Of a stretch of DNA of 64,000 bases, positions 25,868 through 34,438 are shown one piece after another. The notes below the pieces were generated by a model. The model saw only the letters and a program-made list of their open reading frames with translations, did not search any database and was not told the DNA's origin. The stretch covers positions 16,132-80,131 of the forward strand of contig NZ_SDSC01000008.1 of assembly GCF_004117835.1 (NCBI RefSeq). The letters are read 5' to 3'. The stretch comes from Macrococcus sp. DPC7161. GTDB taxonomy: Bacteria > Bacillota > Bacilli > Staphylococcales > Staphylococcaceae. The translations under genes were made by a program, and so were the position numbers. Position 1 is the stretch's first letter. Every line of letters starts with the position of its first letter.

Positions 25868-27217
25868 ATGAAAACAAAACTTACACTTAAAGAAAACATC
25901 TTTATTGGTTCCATGTTATTTGGTCTCTTTTTTGGTGCTGGTAACTTAATTTTTCCACTCCACTTTGGTCAAGCTGCTGGATCTAACGTTTGGATTACTA
26001 ATTTAGGGTTTCTTGTTACCGCAATTGGCCTTCCTTTTCTAGGGATTATCGCGATTGGTATTTCCAAAACAACTGGTTTGTTTGATATCGCAACCAGAGT
26101 GAACAAGACTTATGCCTATATCTTTACGATCTTACTTTATTTAGTCATTGGTCCGTTATTCGCTTTACCACGTTTAGCGACGGTTTCATTTGAAATTGCA
26201 TTTTCATCATTTTTAGGTAGCAAACCGAATCCTTTATATTTAGCATTATTTAGTTTGATATTCTTTATTATCGCATGGACATTTTCTAAGAAACCTTCAA
26301 AGATTTTAGATTACATTGGTAAATTCTTAAATCCTGTCTTTCTAGTATTACTTGGTTTAATCGTCGTTTTAGCATTATTAAAACCAATGGGTATGATTCA
26401 TGATGCACCAATTCAAGCAGATTACAAAGAAAATCCATTTTTAAAAGGATTTTTAGATGGTTATAATACATTAGATGCGCTTGCTTCACTTGCATTCGGT
26501 ATTATCATTGTTTCAACAATTAAGAAATTAGGAGTTACAGAGCCTAATCACATCGCACGAGAAACAATCAAGTCTGGATTAATTAGCGTTATCTTAATGG
26601 GTGTTATTTATACTCTACTTGCAATCATCGGAACAATGAGTTTAGGTTCATTCAAAATAAGTGAAAATGGTGGCATTGCTCTCGCACAAATTTCACAACA
26701 TTACCTGGGTAATTACGGCATCATTTTATTATCTGCCATCATTATCGTCGCATGTTTGAAGACAGCAATTGGACTTATTACTGCATTCTCTGAAACATTT
26801 ACAGAATTGTTCCCAAAACAAAACTATTTAATGTTCGCAACAGTGGTTAGTATCATTTCATTCGTTGTAGCAAACGTTGGATTAACTAAAATCATCCAAC
26901 TTTCAATTCCAGTATTAATGTTCTTATATCCATTAGCGATCACATTAATCTTATTAACATTATTCAGTAAAACTTTCCATCACTCAAAAATCGTATATCA
27001 AACGACAACATACATTACATTAATCGCTGCGTTTATTGATGGATTAAAAGCTTCTCCAGAAGTGATTTCAACATCACCAATTGCGAAATCAATCATTAAT
27101 GCAGGTAATGTATTACCATTTGCAGAAATCGGTATGGGATGGGTATTACCAGCAATTATAGGATTTATTATCGGATTTATCATTTATAAATTACAACGAA
27201 AGCCACAAGTACAATAA
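25868..27217 (+). CDS. brnQ: Branched-chain amino acid transporter (LIVCS family)
   Basis: 449 residues with twelve membrane segments. The N-terminal [20 protein letters not shown] and [18 protein letters not shown] regions are typical of BrnQ, the Na or H coupled carrier for leucine, isoleucine and valine. The length is that of staphylococcal BrnQ. GGAGGG precedes the ATG. Monocistronic with a strong terminator. Confidence 0.93.
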   Translation: MKTKLTLKENIFIGSMLFGLFFGAGNLIFPLHFGQAAGSNVWITNLGFLVTAIGLPFLGIIAIGISKTTGLFDIATRVNKTYAYIFTILLYLVIGPLFALPRLATVSFEIAFSSFLGSKPNPLYLALFSLIFFIIAWTFSKKPSKILDYIGKFLNPVFLVLLGLIVVLALLKPMGMIHDAPIQADYKENPFLKGFLDGYNTLDALASLAFGIIIVSTIKKLGVTEPNHIARETIKSGLISVILMGVIYTLLAIIGTMSLGSFKISENGGIALAQISQHYLGNYGIILLSAIIIVACLKTAIGLITAFSETFTELFPKQNYLMFATVVSIISFVVANVGLTKIIQLSIPVLMFLYPLAITLILLTLFSKTFHHSKIVYQTTTYITLIAAFIDGLKASPEVISTSPIAKSIINAGNVLPFAEIGMGWVLPAIIGFIIGFIIYKLQRKPQVQ

Positions 27218-27226
27218 AGATAAAAT

Positions 27227-27258
27227 AAAAGCCAAAATCAGCTGATTTTGGCTTTTTT
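27227..27258 (+). terminator. Rho-independent terminator
   Basis: AAAAGCCAAAATCA pairs with TGATTTTGGCTTTT, followed by more T. Confidence 0.9.
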
Positions 27259-27319
27259 TCATTGTGACAAATTTATTTATAGCATACAATTCAATTAATC
27301 AAACGACTAAGGAGATACT

Positions 27320-27892
27320 ATGAGAAAACTAATCTTATTTTTACACAGTTCATTAGACGGTTATGCAGAAGGACCGAATGGACCAATGGATATTAGCTTT
27401 GTAGCCTATAATGAAGAACTTGAAGCATTCGCCAACAAAGTACTCAGTACCGCAGATACAATCCTTTGGGGTAAAAACACATATGAAATGATGCATAGCT
27501 ATTGGCCAACGTTAATCGATAACGAAGAAGCAACAGAACATGAACGCAACCATGCAAAATGGATCAATGACGTTGAAAAAGTCGTTTTCTCAACAACATT
27601 AGAAGAAGCAACATGGCATAACACAACATTGGTTAAAGAAAATATTATCGATTACATCAAAACATTAAAACAACAAGACGGCAAAGACATCGTCATCCTT
27701 GGTAGCCCAAGACTAGCCCACTACTTAATGCATTATAACCTTATCGATGCATTTAAAATCACAGTATCACCAAATACCGTAGGAAGTGGATTACCACTAT
27801 TCAACGATAACACATTAGCATTAAACCTTATCGAAAGTAACGTATTCTCTACAGGCGCATTAGGATTACATTATGAATTAAATCAAGATTAA
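27320..27892 (+). CDS. Dihydrofolate reductase-like (RibD C-terminal) family protein
   Basis: 190 residues. The start KLILFLHSSLDGYAEGPNG, the ILWGKNTYEMM motif and the late ILGSPRLAHYLMHYNLIDAFKI match the RibD C-terminal/DHFR-like fold that uses NADPH. It is not the true folate-pathway DHFR. AAGGAG precedes the ATG. The substrate is unknown. Confidence 0.88.
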   Translation: MRKLILFLHSSLDGYAEGPNGPMDISFVAYNEELEAFANKVLSTADTILWGKNTYEMMHSYWPTLIDNEEATEHERNHAKWINDVEKVVFSTTLEEATWHNTTLVKENIIDYIKTLKQQDGKDIVILGSPRLAHYLMHYNLIDAFKITVSPNTVGSGLPLFNDNTLALNLIESNVFSTGALGLHYELNQD

Positions 27893-27917
27893 AAAAGCCA
27901 CTGAAGTGGCTTTTTTA
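27891..27917. terminator. Bidirectional terminator
   Basis: AAAAAAGCCACT pairs with AGTGGCTTTTTT, between the DHFR-like gene and the toxin-antitoxin pair. Confidence 0.88.
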
Positions 27918-27919
27918 GT

Positions 27920-28210
27920 TTAATCAATTCGACTCGTTGCATCCAAATACACCGATAAATTATCTCTTTTTCCGATTGCTACTATTTCAATAATCTCAAT
28001 TTGATGCTCAACTTGCCTAAATATTATTCTTAATCCCATTTTTTTAAATTTAATTTTCCTGCAGTGAGACAGCTTTCCAGATAGTGGTTCTCCAATATTC
28101 ATCCCATGCATCTCAATTTTTTTCAAACCCTTTAAAACAACTTTCTTCTGACTACCGTCTAATGACAAAAAATCATTCTTAGAATATTGAGTAAATCTCA
28201 ATTTAAACAT
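27920..28210 (-). CDS. RelE/ParE-type toxin
   Basis: 96 residues, basic. FTQYSKNDFLSLDGSQKKVVLKGLKKI is the usual first helix pair, and HCRKIKFKKMGLRIIFRQV the beta sheet with basic residues that in RelE-like toxins contact mRNA. It follows the antitoxin by 3 bp. Type II toxin of the RelE/ParE superfamily, so either ribosome-dependent mRNA cleavage or gyrase inhibition is possible. Confidence 0.85.
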   Translation of the reverse strand: MFKLRFTQYSKNDFLSLDGSQKKVVLKGLKKIEMHGMNIGEPLSGKLSHCRKIKFKKMGLRIIFRQVEHQIEIIEIVAIGKRDNLSVYLDATSRID

Positions 28211-28213
28211 AAC

Positions 28214-28525
28214 TTACTCCCACTCATCATGCTCATCAAGATTAATAGAATTTAAATTAATTCCTGTAACCTCTTCAACAGAATATGTCTTTAGATTTTG
28301 ATCATTTAGTCTTTGTTGAATTTGGTATGATTCAATTTTATCTCTTAACATCATCAATTCATTATTTAAACCTTCATATTGCTCCTGAGTTAATACAACA
28401 CCAGCAATTTTATCTCTATTAAAAATATAAACACCATTTTCTCTAATTTCAGCTTCTTTAAAAACTGACATTGGCGATTTTTTTATATCCGTAATACTTT
28501 TTATAGGCACTTCTAAATTTTTCAT
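28214..28525 (-). CDS. Phd/YefM-type antitoxin
   Basis: 103 residues. The N-terminal part (PIKSITDIKKSPMSVFKEA, then GVYIFNRDKIAGVVLTQEQYEGL) is a Phd/YefM DNA-binding domain. The C-terminal acidic tail (NSINLDEHDEWE) is typical of the toxin-neutralising region. First gene of the toxin-antitoxin operon, with an inverted repeat over its promoter that it probably binds. Confidence 0.85.
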   Translation of the reverse strand: MKNLEVPIKSITDIKKSPMSVFKEAEIRENGVYIFNRDKIAGVVLTQEQYEGLNNELMMLRDKIESYQIQQRLNDQNLKTYSVEEVTGINLNSINLDEHDEWE

Positions 28526-28545
28526 ACAATCACCTCAAACACATT

Positions 28546-28589
28546 ATAGCACCATAAAAAGACTTTTTAAAATCTTTTTATAGTGCTAT
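28546..28589 (-). promoter_or_regulatory. Toxin-antitoxin promoter with long inverted repeat
   Basis: 17-nt arms (28546-28562 and 28573-28589) match with one mismatch around CTTTTTAAAA. On the minus strand the inner end runs into the -10 TATAAT. The position fits autoregulation by the antitoxin/toxin complex. Confidence 0.6.
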
Positions 28590-28618
28590 TTAATATGAAA
28601 TCACTTTATTCTAAATTA

Positions 28619-28655
28619 AAAAATACCGCTGAATAACATTCATTCAGCGGTATTT
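28619..28655 (-). terminator. Rho-independent terminator
   Basis: AAATACCGCTGAAT pairs perfectly with ATTCAGCGGTATTT. It lies downstream of the 25-codon ORF and the unknown gene on the minus strand. Confidence 0.8.
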
Positions 28656-28656
28656 C

Positions 28657-28734
28657 TTATATATCGAAAATCCAAAGACTACCTAAAGCAATCAATGCAC
28701 CTATCAAAGCAAAAATTGATACAAGTTCACTCAA
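28657..28734 (-). CDS. Possible 25-residue hydrophobic peptide
   Basis: A TTG-started ORF overlaps the end of the next gene by 8 bp and is followed at once by a terminator. The product has a membrane-spanning stretch (SIFALIGALIALGSLWIF). GGTAAAGAA lies before the start. The size resembles holin-like toxin peptides, but there is no similarity strong enough to name it. Translation is uncertain. Confidence 0.3.
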   Translation of the reverse strand: MSELVSIFALIGALIALGSLWIFDI

Positions 28735-29251
28735 ATTCTTTACCGACCCAATAACGATCATATACTTTTTCATAATCGTTCTTTAATATTTCTATCAACT
28801 GTTTGTCAGTAGAAACGATATCAATCACATCATTAGTAATATAAATATCTACAGTATCATCGTAAAAATGAATAAATGCTTCTGGTTTTTCATGAATAAT
28901 CATTTCAATAGCGTATTTAATTATGGATTCAATTAAAATATTTTTTACATTTACCATTTGATACTTAATAGATGTATCTTCATTATCAATCATGATATCT
29001 TCTTTCCAATTTGTAATGTTAAAATACTTTCCAAGTTTAGGACGATTATCTCTTGAATGGCGATCTTCTATGGTTCTATAACAGACACAAAGGTGCATCG
29101 TACGATCTTGAAGAACTAAAGATAGTACCTTTCTAATTAAGCTAGTAGTTAACTTCTCATATCCAAATCGAATACGGTAATCATCAGTAACTTGAAAATA
29201 AGGAATAGGCGTATCAGGTCTGAAAACAATCTCTTTATTATTAATAATCAT
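28727..29251 (-). CDS. Hypothetical protein, possibly DUF3885-like
   Basis: 174 residues, soluble, no signal peptide. Visible blocks are YFQVTDDYRIRFGYEKL near the start, a central region rich in charged residues and FIHFYDDTVDIYITND near the end. The pattern faintly recalls DUF3885 proteins, but this is weak. AAGGAGAT precedes the ATG. It may be translationally linked to the small hydrophobic ORF at its 3' end. Confidence 0.6.
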   Translation of the reverse strand: MIINNKEIVFRPDTPIPYFQVTDDYRIRFGYEKLTTSLIRKVLSLVLQDRTMHLCVCYRTIEDRHSRDNRPKLGKYFNITNWKEDIMIDNEDTSIKYQMVNVKNILIESIIKYAIEMIIHEKPEAFIHFYDDTVDIYITNDVIDIVSTDKQLIEILKNDYEKVYDRYWVGKEFE

Positions 29252-29283
29252 ATTGATCTCCTTACAGTTTGAAAATTAATCGC

Positions 29284-29601
29284 TTATCCCATTAATTCCT
29301 TCAGTTGATTTAATCGATGTTCTAATTCTGAGAAATCGATAATACGTGCTTGTCTATGAAATTCTCGTCCTTGTGCAAATACAATCACTACAGGTGATGT
29401 AAATAATGACAATTGTCCAGCCGCTTCCGGCACTTCATTCACCATCATCTTTGCATTTGGGAATGGATACCTTTCTAATAATGCTTCAACACGAGGTAAA
29501 TCAGCGTGACAAACACTACAGCCTTCACTCATTACATACAAGACAAATACCTCTTGTTTAGTACTTTCCATTAATTGATTATAATCATTAATCTGTTCCA
29601 T
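29284..29601 (-). CDS. Thioredoxin-like protein
   Basis: 105 residues with a CxxC active site in MSEGCSVCHADLP and the cis-Pro loop in LFTSPVVIVFAQG, so a thioredoxin fold. Close relatives (YtpP-like) are cytoplasmic thiol-disulfide proteins; a bacillithiol link is possible but not shown. GAGGTG precedes the ATG. Confidence 0.85.
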   Translation of the reverse strand: MEQINDYNQLMESTKQEVFVLYVMSEGCSVCHADLPRVEALLERYPFPNAKMMVNEVPEAAGQLSLFTSPVVIVFAQGREFHRQARIIDFSELEHRLNQLKELMG

Positions 29602-29673
29602 ATCGCTTCACCTCGGTTACATTATCTATCTTCATCTAATGTTGATAATACAACAAATATCTATAAGTAGCAC

Positions 29674-30348
29674 TCATGAGAACTTCTTAAATAATACGCG
29701 TGCAACTAAGAAGATGACTAAACTTAAGCCAATTGAAATATACCAAGGAACAATCACTTGTGGCCCTACTTTTAGGAATAATAACGGTAACATGTATAGT
29801 GCAAAGATAACACAACAACATAACCAATAAACAAAAAACTTACCGATATTTTTACGTTTAGCATCTATGTCTATTGTTTCCTTTTGAATATCCCTTAACA
29901 CCTTATCAAGGAACAAATAAAAAGCAAGCATCATACTCACAAACCCAATAGCAAAGCCCCCAATATTCATTGGTTTTTGTTCTGTAAAGAAACTCGTAAT
30001 TAGATTAGAAATACCATCAAAAATCAAAATCATAGCCAGTGGATATAAAGTGATGGTAAACAAGAACATCATAATATTTCGATTATGTTCACGTGGTAAT
30101 TCATCAACAAGCTCTTCAGCAAATTGCATCGTATCCTCACCAAAAAACTCCTCAGTCGTAACCCCTTGCGATTGTGCTTCAAGTAAATGATCAATTAAAT
30201 CATTCAACACCTCTTCAGTCGCTTCACTTTGCAAACGCCACTCACAACGTAAATACATCAGTACTCTTTCATATTCCTTTAAATTACTAGGCGATAATAA
30301 TGCTCTCTTCTCATTATTCATTTCAATCAAAGCATCCGTTCGAGACAT
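29674..30348 (-). CDS. DUF1129-type membrane protein
   Basis: 224 residues. A soluble N-terminal helical domain (about 1-95, including LKEYERVLMYLR and a FFGEDTMQFAEELVDELP motif) precedes four membrane segments. This is the HAAS/DUF1129 layout, usually encoded beside PadR regulators. The start is 1 bp after the stop of padR, so the two are co-transcribed. It probably carries out the membrane response controlled by PadR. Confidence 0.82.
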   Translation of the reverse strand: MSRTDALIEMNNEKRALLSPSNLKEYERVLMYLRCEWRLQSEATEEVLNDLIDHLLEAQSQGVTTEEFFGEDTMQFAEELVDELPREHNRNIMMFLFTITLYPLAMILIFDGISNLITSFFTEQKPMNIGGFAIGFVSMMLAFYLFLDKVLRDIQKETIDIDAKRKNIGKFFVYWLCCCVIFALYMLPLLFLKVGPQVIVPWYISIGLSLVIFLVARVLFKKFS

Positions 30349-30349
30349 A

Positions 30350-30676
30350 TTAATGACCTCCGTTCAATATTTTAGATATCGGACCAACAATTGCATTCCA
30401 CTCTTCATTCATTTCTTCAAGTGCTTCGATACCTTCATCAGTAATAAAATAATACTTACGTTTAGGACCTACATCGCTCTCTCTCATTTCACTTGTAATG
30501 AGATTTTTCTTTTGTAACCTTAATAAAACAGGATAAATCGTACCTTCACTGATGTTACCAAGACCTGTTTCTAATAGTTTTTGTGACAGTTCATAACCAT
30601 ACACTTCTTTTTGTTTAATAATGGACAACACCACAGCATCTAATAAACCCTTTAGCAACTGCGTTCTCATTCCCAT
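30350..30676 (-). CDS. PadR-family transcriptional regulator
   Basis: 108 residues. The winged HTH (LLDAVVLSIIKQKEVYGYEL, then ISEGTIYPVLLRLQKKNLI) and wing (YYFITDEGIEALEEM) are diagnostic of short PadR proteins. It is probably an autorepressor: a near-perfect palindrome matching PadR operators lies 46 bp upstream. AGGTGAT precedes the ATG. Confidence 0.93.
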   Translation of the reverse strand: MGMRTQLLKGLLDAVVLSIIKQKEVYGYELSQKLLETGLGNISEGTIYPVLLRLQKKNLITSEMRESDVGPKRKYYFITDEGIEALEEMNEEWNAIVGPISKILNGGH

Positions 30677-30690
30677 ATAATCACCTCTAT

Positions 30691-30746
30691 TTTGTAATAC
30701 AAGATAGCTATTTAAAATAAAAGCTACTTTGTATTACATAGTAGCT
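30691..30746 (-). promoter_or_regulatory. PadR operator region
   Basis: A 25-bp near-perfect palindrome (30722-30746: AGCTACT, TGTA, TACA, AGTAGCT in order) is followed by a degenerate second copy at about 30694-30712 sharing TGTAATACAAG and TAGCT. Two sites fit dimer binding over the promoter. Confidence 0.6.
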
Positions 30747-30832
30747 ATCATAAATATAAGACTATTCCATACATTTGTCAAATCCATGGAAATAGCCTTT
30801 AAAATAATTTACATCAGTCCCAATGTTTACCT

Positions 30833-30853
30833 ACTTCAAAACAGCATTATAAA
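30833..30853 (+). repeat. 21-bp direct repeat, copy A
   Basis: ACTTCAAAACAGCATTATAA plus one A, repeated exactly at 32534-32554. The two copies bracket the DUF3784 and AraC genes. No other feature is seen in 30747-30950. Confidence 0.6.
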
Positions 30854-30950
30854 ATTTGAATCGTCTAAACTTAATTAAACAACTCCCTTGGAAAGATGTA
30901 TCTTTAAATTATGTGTAAACAATCAATTTATTTAATAAAAAACGTATTTT

Positions 30951-31268
30951 TTAGTGTTTTTTACTCATTTTTATTATTATTACATTTACAATGCATGTAT
31001 ATATAATTATGAAAAATCCCATACCATATATGTTAATATAACTACCTTGACGAGAGAAAAGGTACCATACTATAAACAAAATAATTAATGAATATGATAC
31101 GTATGATGAATATGTAGTTAATTTTTTTTCATCATATAATGATTTCTTCTCTTTAGACATTAATGAGTAACCTGATATTAAATCTGCACCTTTACCCATT
31201 CTAAACATTATACCTAATAATAAAAGGAATGTTACAATAACCAAAGTAATAATAAACGGAATATTCAT
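30951..31268 (-). CDS. DUF3784-type membrane protein
   Basis: 105-106 residues with three membrane segments and the family motif GADLISGYSLMSKEKKSLYD between the first two. AAGGAG precedes two adjacent ATGs (31271 and 31268); the second has better spacing. Function unknown. The upstream gap 31272-31560 is AT-rich with nothing recognised. Confidence 0.8.
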   Translation of the reverse strand: MNIPFIITLVIVTFLLLLGIMFRMGKGADLISGYSLMSKEKKSLYDEKKLTTYSSYVSYSLIILFIVWYLFSRQGSYINIYGMGFFIIIYTCIVNVIIIKMSKKH

Positions 31269-31560
31269 CATCTCCTTAACTTAAAAATCTTTTTCTTAAA
31301 TCATCATATGGTAATTCACATGATTTTTTATTATTACTTACCCTAAATTTTCTTCTATATTTAGCTAATAATTTATAAATTTTATCCTAAAATTTATAGT
31401 AATAACCATTAGAAATCGAATATTTATAATTATATCACTAAATATTTCAATAATTGCTTCACTATATACATATTCCTTGAAACCTTATATATATTATACT
31501 ATCGATATTAGGATTATTACTTCTAGTTATTAATCACTCTCCATTTTTCTTTTTCTATCA

Positions 31561-32448
31561 CTAATTTAACAATTCAAAGTCTAAATTCTCAGGTTGTCTA
31601 GGAAGTGGGTCTTTCATACTTAATAAATCTGTTGTAAGGATATTTTTATCTACTTCCGTTATTGAGAAATTATCTATCCAAACACACCCAACACCTTCTA
31701 ATAATACGCCGAAATGAATTGAATGACTTTCGTTAGGCACATCTAGTACAACTGAATATTGATTCCACTCATTTGTACCACTAATACTACGATTACTCAT
31801 ATTATCAAATTGTAATGTATTGTTGTATTGATCATCAATTCTCGCCCATAATCCACTTGAATTTACTTCTTTAGTCGCGATAAACGCACTAAATTTTATT
31901 CTTTTTCCTTTGAAATCTTCCGATGAAATACTTTGCATTATCGTACCAAAATCTCCATTTTGCATTTCTTCTTTTTTTGATATGCAATTCAACTTCGCAC
32001 TCTGTGTACCAGAGTGTACATACATTGTTTCTTTATTAATTTCATAGCGCTCTACTTTAGATCCTGATAAAAACCATCCTTTTGGTGTCGTCATTTTAAA
32101 ATCCTCCTTTATTAAATCTCTCATGATTTTTCTATACTTTCCTGGTGGTAACTGATATAGCTTTTTGAAACATCTCGTAAATGATTCTTGGTTTTCAAAG
32201 TGAGTTAATGCTGTAACATCTATAATTGAAATATCTGTATGAATTAATAAATAAGATGCTTTTGCCATTCTTCTCTTAGTAATATATTCAAATATAGTTG
32301 TATTTAAATGATTCTTAAAATAACGCGTTAAATGAAACTTTGAATATCCCGTTAATTTTTCATAATCGTCTAAAGATAAATCTTCGAATAAATTTTCTTC
32401 AATGATTTCAATAACCTTTTGAATATATGGTTTCAAATTTATACTCAC
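31561..32448 (-). CDS. AraC-family regulator with C-terminal beta-sandwich domain
   Basis: 295 residues. Residues 1-108 hold two AraC HTH motifs (YEKLTGYSKFHLTRYFKNHL; DVTALTHFENQESFTRCFKK). Unlike most AraC proteins the effector part is C-terminal: about residues 118-280 resemble a carbohydrate-binding-like jelly roll (SAKLNC; GTIMQSISSEDFKGKRIKFS; WIDNFSITEVD). It may sense a sugar or drug. A degenerate copy of its last codons lies at 32752-32829. Confidence 0.82.
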   Translation of the reverse strand: MSINLKPYIQKVIEIIEENLFEDLSLDDYEKLTGYSKFHLTRYFKNHLNTTIFEYITKRRMAKASYLLIHTDISIIDVTALTHFENQESFTRCFKKLYQLPPGKYRKIMRDLIKEDFKMTTPKGWFLSGSKVERYEINKETMYVHSGTQSAKLNCISKKEEMQNGDFGTIMQSISSEDFKGKRIKFSAFIATKEVNSSGLWARIDDQYNNTLQFDNMSNRSISGTNEWNQYSVVLDVPNESHSIHFGVLLEGVGCVWIDNFSITEVDKNILTTDLLSMKDPLPRQPENLDFELLN

Positions 32449-32533
32449 CTCTTTCTTAAATTTATATTAACGAATCAGCATTTGAATTTCTTGACTCAGA
32501 TTGCTGCATTAATAATCAGATTTATATATACTC

Positions 32534-32554
32534 ACTTCAAAACAGCATTATAAA
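32534..32554 (+). repeat. 21-bp direct repeat, copy B
   Basis: Exact second copy of the 21 bp at 30833-30853, just upstream of the SprF-like RNA promoter. Confidence 0.6.
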
Positions 32555-32594
32555 GTTTTGATTTTCAAAATGTTCTATTTGTAAAATGTACATA

Positions 32595-32706
32595 AATAGA
32601 GGAGTGCTGCCAACACTCCCCTTGTATATCCGTTTATACGGTGACTAGCTTTAATATAGTTATTATAACCACTCAGCTCTGTCAAGCTTATGAGTGGTTA
32701 TTTTTT
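32595..32706 (+). ncRNA. SprF-like type I antitoxin RNA
   Basis: The order matches staphylococcal SprF1: a 5' hairpin (GGAGTG/CACTCC, 32601-32619), a CCGT...ACGG hairpin followed by GTGACTAG (32630-32648), and a strong terminator ATAACCACTCA/TGAGTGGTTAT with T6 (32665-32706). A -35 TTGATT and -10 TAAAAT lie upstream. The opposite strand should carry a SprG-like toxin, but only its tail remains. Homology was judged by eye from remembered SprF1 layout. Confidence 0.55.
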
Positions 32707-32732
32707 GTCTCTGTTAACCAAACTAATGAATC
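32688..32732 (-). pseudogene. Tail of a SprG/holin-like toxin
   Basis: The minus strand encodes DSLVWLTETKNNHS followed by TAA within the terminator stem. An in-frame stop lies directly upstream, so no start codon or membrane segment is left. The position opposite the antitoxin RNA is where the toxin 3' end is expected. Confidence 0.4.
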
Positions 32733-32751
32733 CTAGCTTTTGATGCTATGT

Positions 32752-32829
32752 TTACACACTATAATCAAGCATTCCAAAGTCTAAATTTTCAAGCTGGCTA
32801 CGTAGTGGGTTACCAATTAGTGAAATTAA
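32752..32829 (-). pseudogene. Remnant of an AraC-like gene 3' end
   Basis: The frame reads NPLRSQLENLDFGMLDYSV and stop, clearly related to the end of the neighbouring AraC protein (DPLPRQPENLDFELLN). Nothing homologous is seen upstream of it. It points to duplication followed by deletion. Confidence 0.6.
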
Positions 32830-32836
32830 TAAAAAA

Positions 32837-32880
32837 ATAGCTATTACTCATTATTTGAGTGAGTAGCTTCTTTTTTTAAT
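32837..32880 (-). terminator. Rho-independent terminator
   Basis: AGCTA and ACTCA pair with TGAGT and TAGCT around TTATT, with T/A runs on both sides. It ends the membrane gene at 32883. Confidence 0.7.
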
Positions 32881-32882
32881 TT

Positions 32883-33590
32883 TTAGTTTCTTTTTTTAGT
32901 GATACAATAATAAATAATATATATTAGAATACAAATATCAAATGTACCAAATATTATTAATACTATAAATTCATATATAACTTGTTTAAGAATCATATAA
33001 GTAACTAAAAATGCTATTATTAATATAATTACTAAAATGTTACCAATAGCAAATGTAAAATATTTTTTGAATTGAAGACTGTTAAATTCTATTATTTTTT
33101 TCATTCTGCTAAGTGAAACTGAATACAAATCATCTTTAAGAATTATTGGTGTTGCTCTTAAATCATCAAAATTTAAAAAGAATTCAACTTCTTTGTATAG
33201 TTCATTTCTTGGTGTTAAATATATTATCTGATTACTTTTATTTATATGTAATAATTCATATTCCATATCTTCAAATTTTACATAAGGTTTTCTAACTTCG
33301 TTAAAAAATAATTTTACATTTAAATATACGAAATATGTATATATCAAATACCAAAATACGAAACTTATAATTAATAACTCAAAGTCATTTTTTTCTATTT
33401 TCATATAAGTAGTAGTAATATGATACACAGGATATATAAAAGTAAAACTATACAAAATATAACCAAAGTTTCTCTGTAACCAATTATTCGAAATTGATTT
33501 CTCAACTTGAACTTTATTTGTAAAATTCGATAAAGCTATTGGTATTAATATACCTAAAAAACTTACAAAGATACCTACCCATTTATCCAT
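32883..33590 (-). CDS. Membrane protein, unknown
   Basis: 235 residues with about five hydrophobic segments: one N-terminal (GIFVSFLGILIPIAL), two at about 40-90 and two near the C-terminus. A soluble stretch lies between (about 95-165). Very AT-rich codon use, as in the nearby accessory genes. No family recognised and no clear partner. Confidence 0.65.
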   Translation of the reverse strand: MDKWVGIFVSFLGILIPIALSNFTNKVQVEKSISNNWLQRNFGYILYSFTFIYPVYHITTTYMKIEKNDFELLIISFVFWYLIYTYFVYLNVKLFFNEVRKPYVKFEDMEYELLHINKSNQIIYLTPRNELYKEVEFFLNFDDLRATPIILKDDLYSVSLSRMKKIIEFNSLQFKKYFTFAIGNILVIILIIAFLVTYMILKQVIYEFIVLIIFGTFDICILIYIIYYCITKKRN

Positions 33591-33722
33591 ATACTACCCC
33601 TTTGCTAATTAGTATCTAAATAATAGCATATAAACAAAAAAGGCTAGTAAACCTATTTTAATTAATAGATATACTATCCAATTTAGTAGTAGTTTTATAT
33701 TATTTATCATTATTCAAATCAT

Positions 33723-33880
33723 GAGACTCCAATAACAATTTTTTGTCCAACTCGTATTAAGTTATTTTTAATACCGCTAAGTTTTATAATTGATTCAGGT
33801 TTAACTATATACTTAGTAGATATACCCCAAATCGTATCACCCTCTTTAGCAGTATCTAATATTCTCTTAGATCTTTCTCA
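33723..33880 (-). pseudogene. LysM-domain remnant
   Basis: The minus strand reads AKEGDTIWGISTKYIVKPES, then IIKLSGIKNNLIRVGQKIVI, a complete LysM peptidoglycan-binding module ending in TGA. An in-frame stop lies a few codons upstream and no start codon is available. It is the C-terminal scrap of a wall-binding protein or lysin. The remainder of 33591-33901 shows nothing recognisable. Confidence 0.6.
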
Positions 33881-33901
33881 TCTTTCATATTGTAATTATA
33901 A

Positions 33902-34420
33902 TCAGTCAATAACTCTTTTAATGAACGCTTCTTTTTCTTCTGTATATTTTGGTCTATCTTCAGAATATTTTTCTGAAAGTACTTCTTTCAAATCCATATA
34001 GGCATCCCTTAATTCATCATTTAACTTTAGTCGATCTCTAAATTTGATTAAATCATTCCACTTTTGATTATTTAGATTTACTAAGTGTATAAAATGTGTG
34101 TGTGTTTGAAAAGTTTCATCAGAAAACTTAGCTAGAACTATTTCATCGTCTTTTTGTACACGAAGTCGATAAATGCCAATTGATTTCAGCGCATTAAAGA
34201 ATGGTTCTTGCATCGTCTTATAATCATCCACACCTATCATTATGTCTATGATTGGTTTAGCTTTTAATCCTGGTATCGCTGTACTTCCAATATGCTCGAT
34301 GCATTCAGATTTTAGATTTGTTACAGATAAAATTTGATTTTTAACTTTATTAAACTCCTCAATCCATGAATTTTGATAATCCGAAAGCAAAACTTCTCCT
34401 CGTTTAACACCTAGATTCAT
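33902..34420 (-). CDS. GrpB family protein (UPF0157, nucleotidyltransferase fold)
   Basis: 172 residues. The motif HIGSTAIPGLKAKPIIDIMI is the GrpB signature and includes the nucleotidyltransferase GS and D-x-D elements. The family includes dephospho-CoA kinase-fused and stand-alone members of unknown role. It is last in a minus-strand run with a GNAT gene and a broken fosB-like gene, a context often seen in resistance clusters. Confidence 0.88.
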   Translation of the reverse strand: MNLGVKRGEVLLSDYQNSWIEEFNKVKNQILSVTNLKSECIEHIGSTAIPGLKAKPIIDIMIGVDDYKTMQEPFFNALKSIGIYRLRVQKDDEIVLAKFSDETFQTHTHFIHLVNLNNQKWNDLIKFRDRLKLNDELRDAYMDLKEVLSEKYSEDRPKYTEEKEAFIKRVID

Positions 34421-34438
34421 TTACTGTTCTCCTTTCAA

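Noticed and set aside
33723..33880. Evidence for a prophage (LysM and holin-like scraps)
   Set aside because: No integrase, capsid, portal or terminase genes are present; the pieces are isolated remnants.
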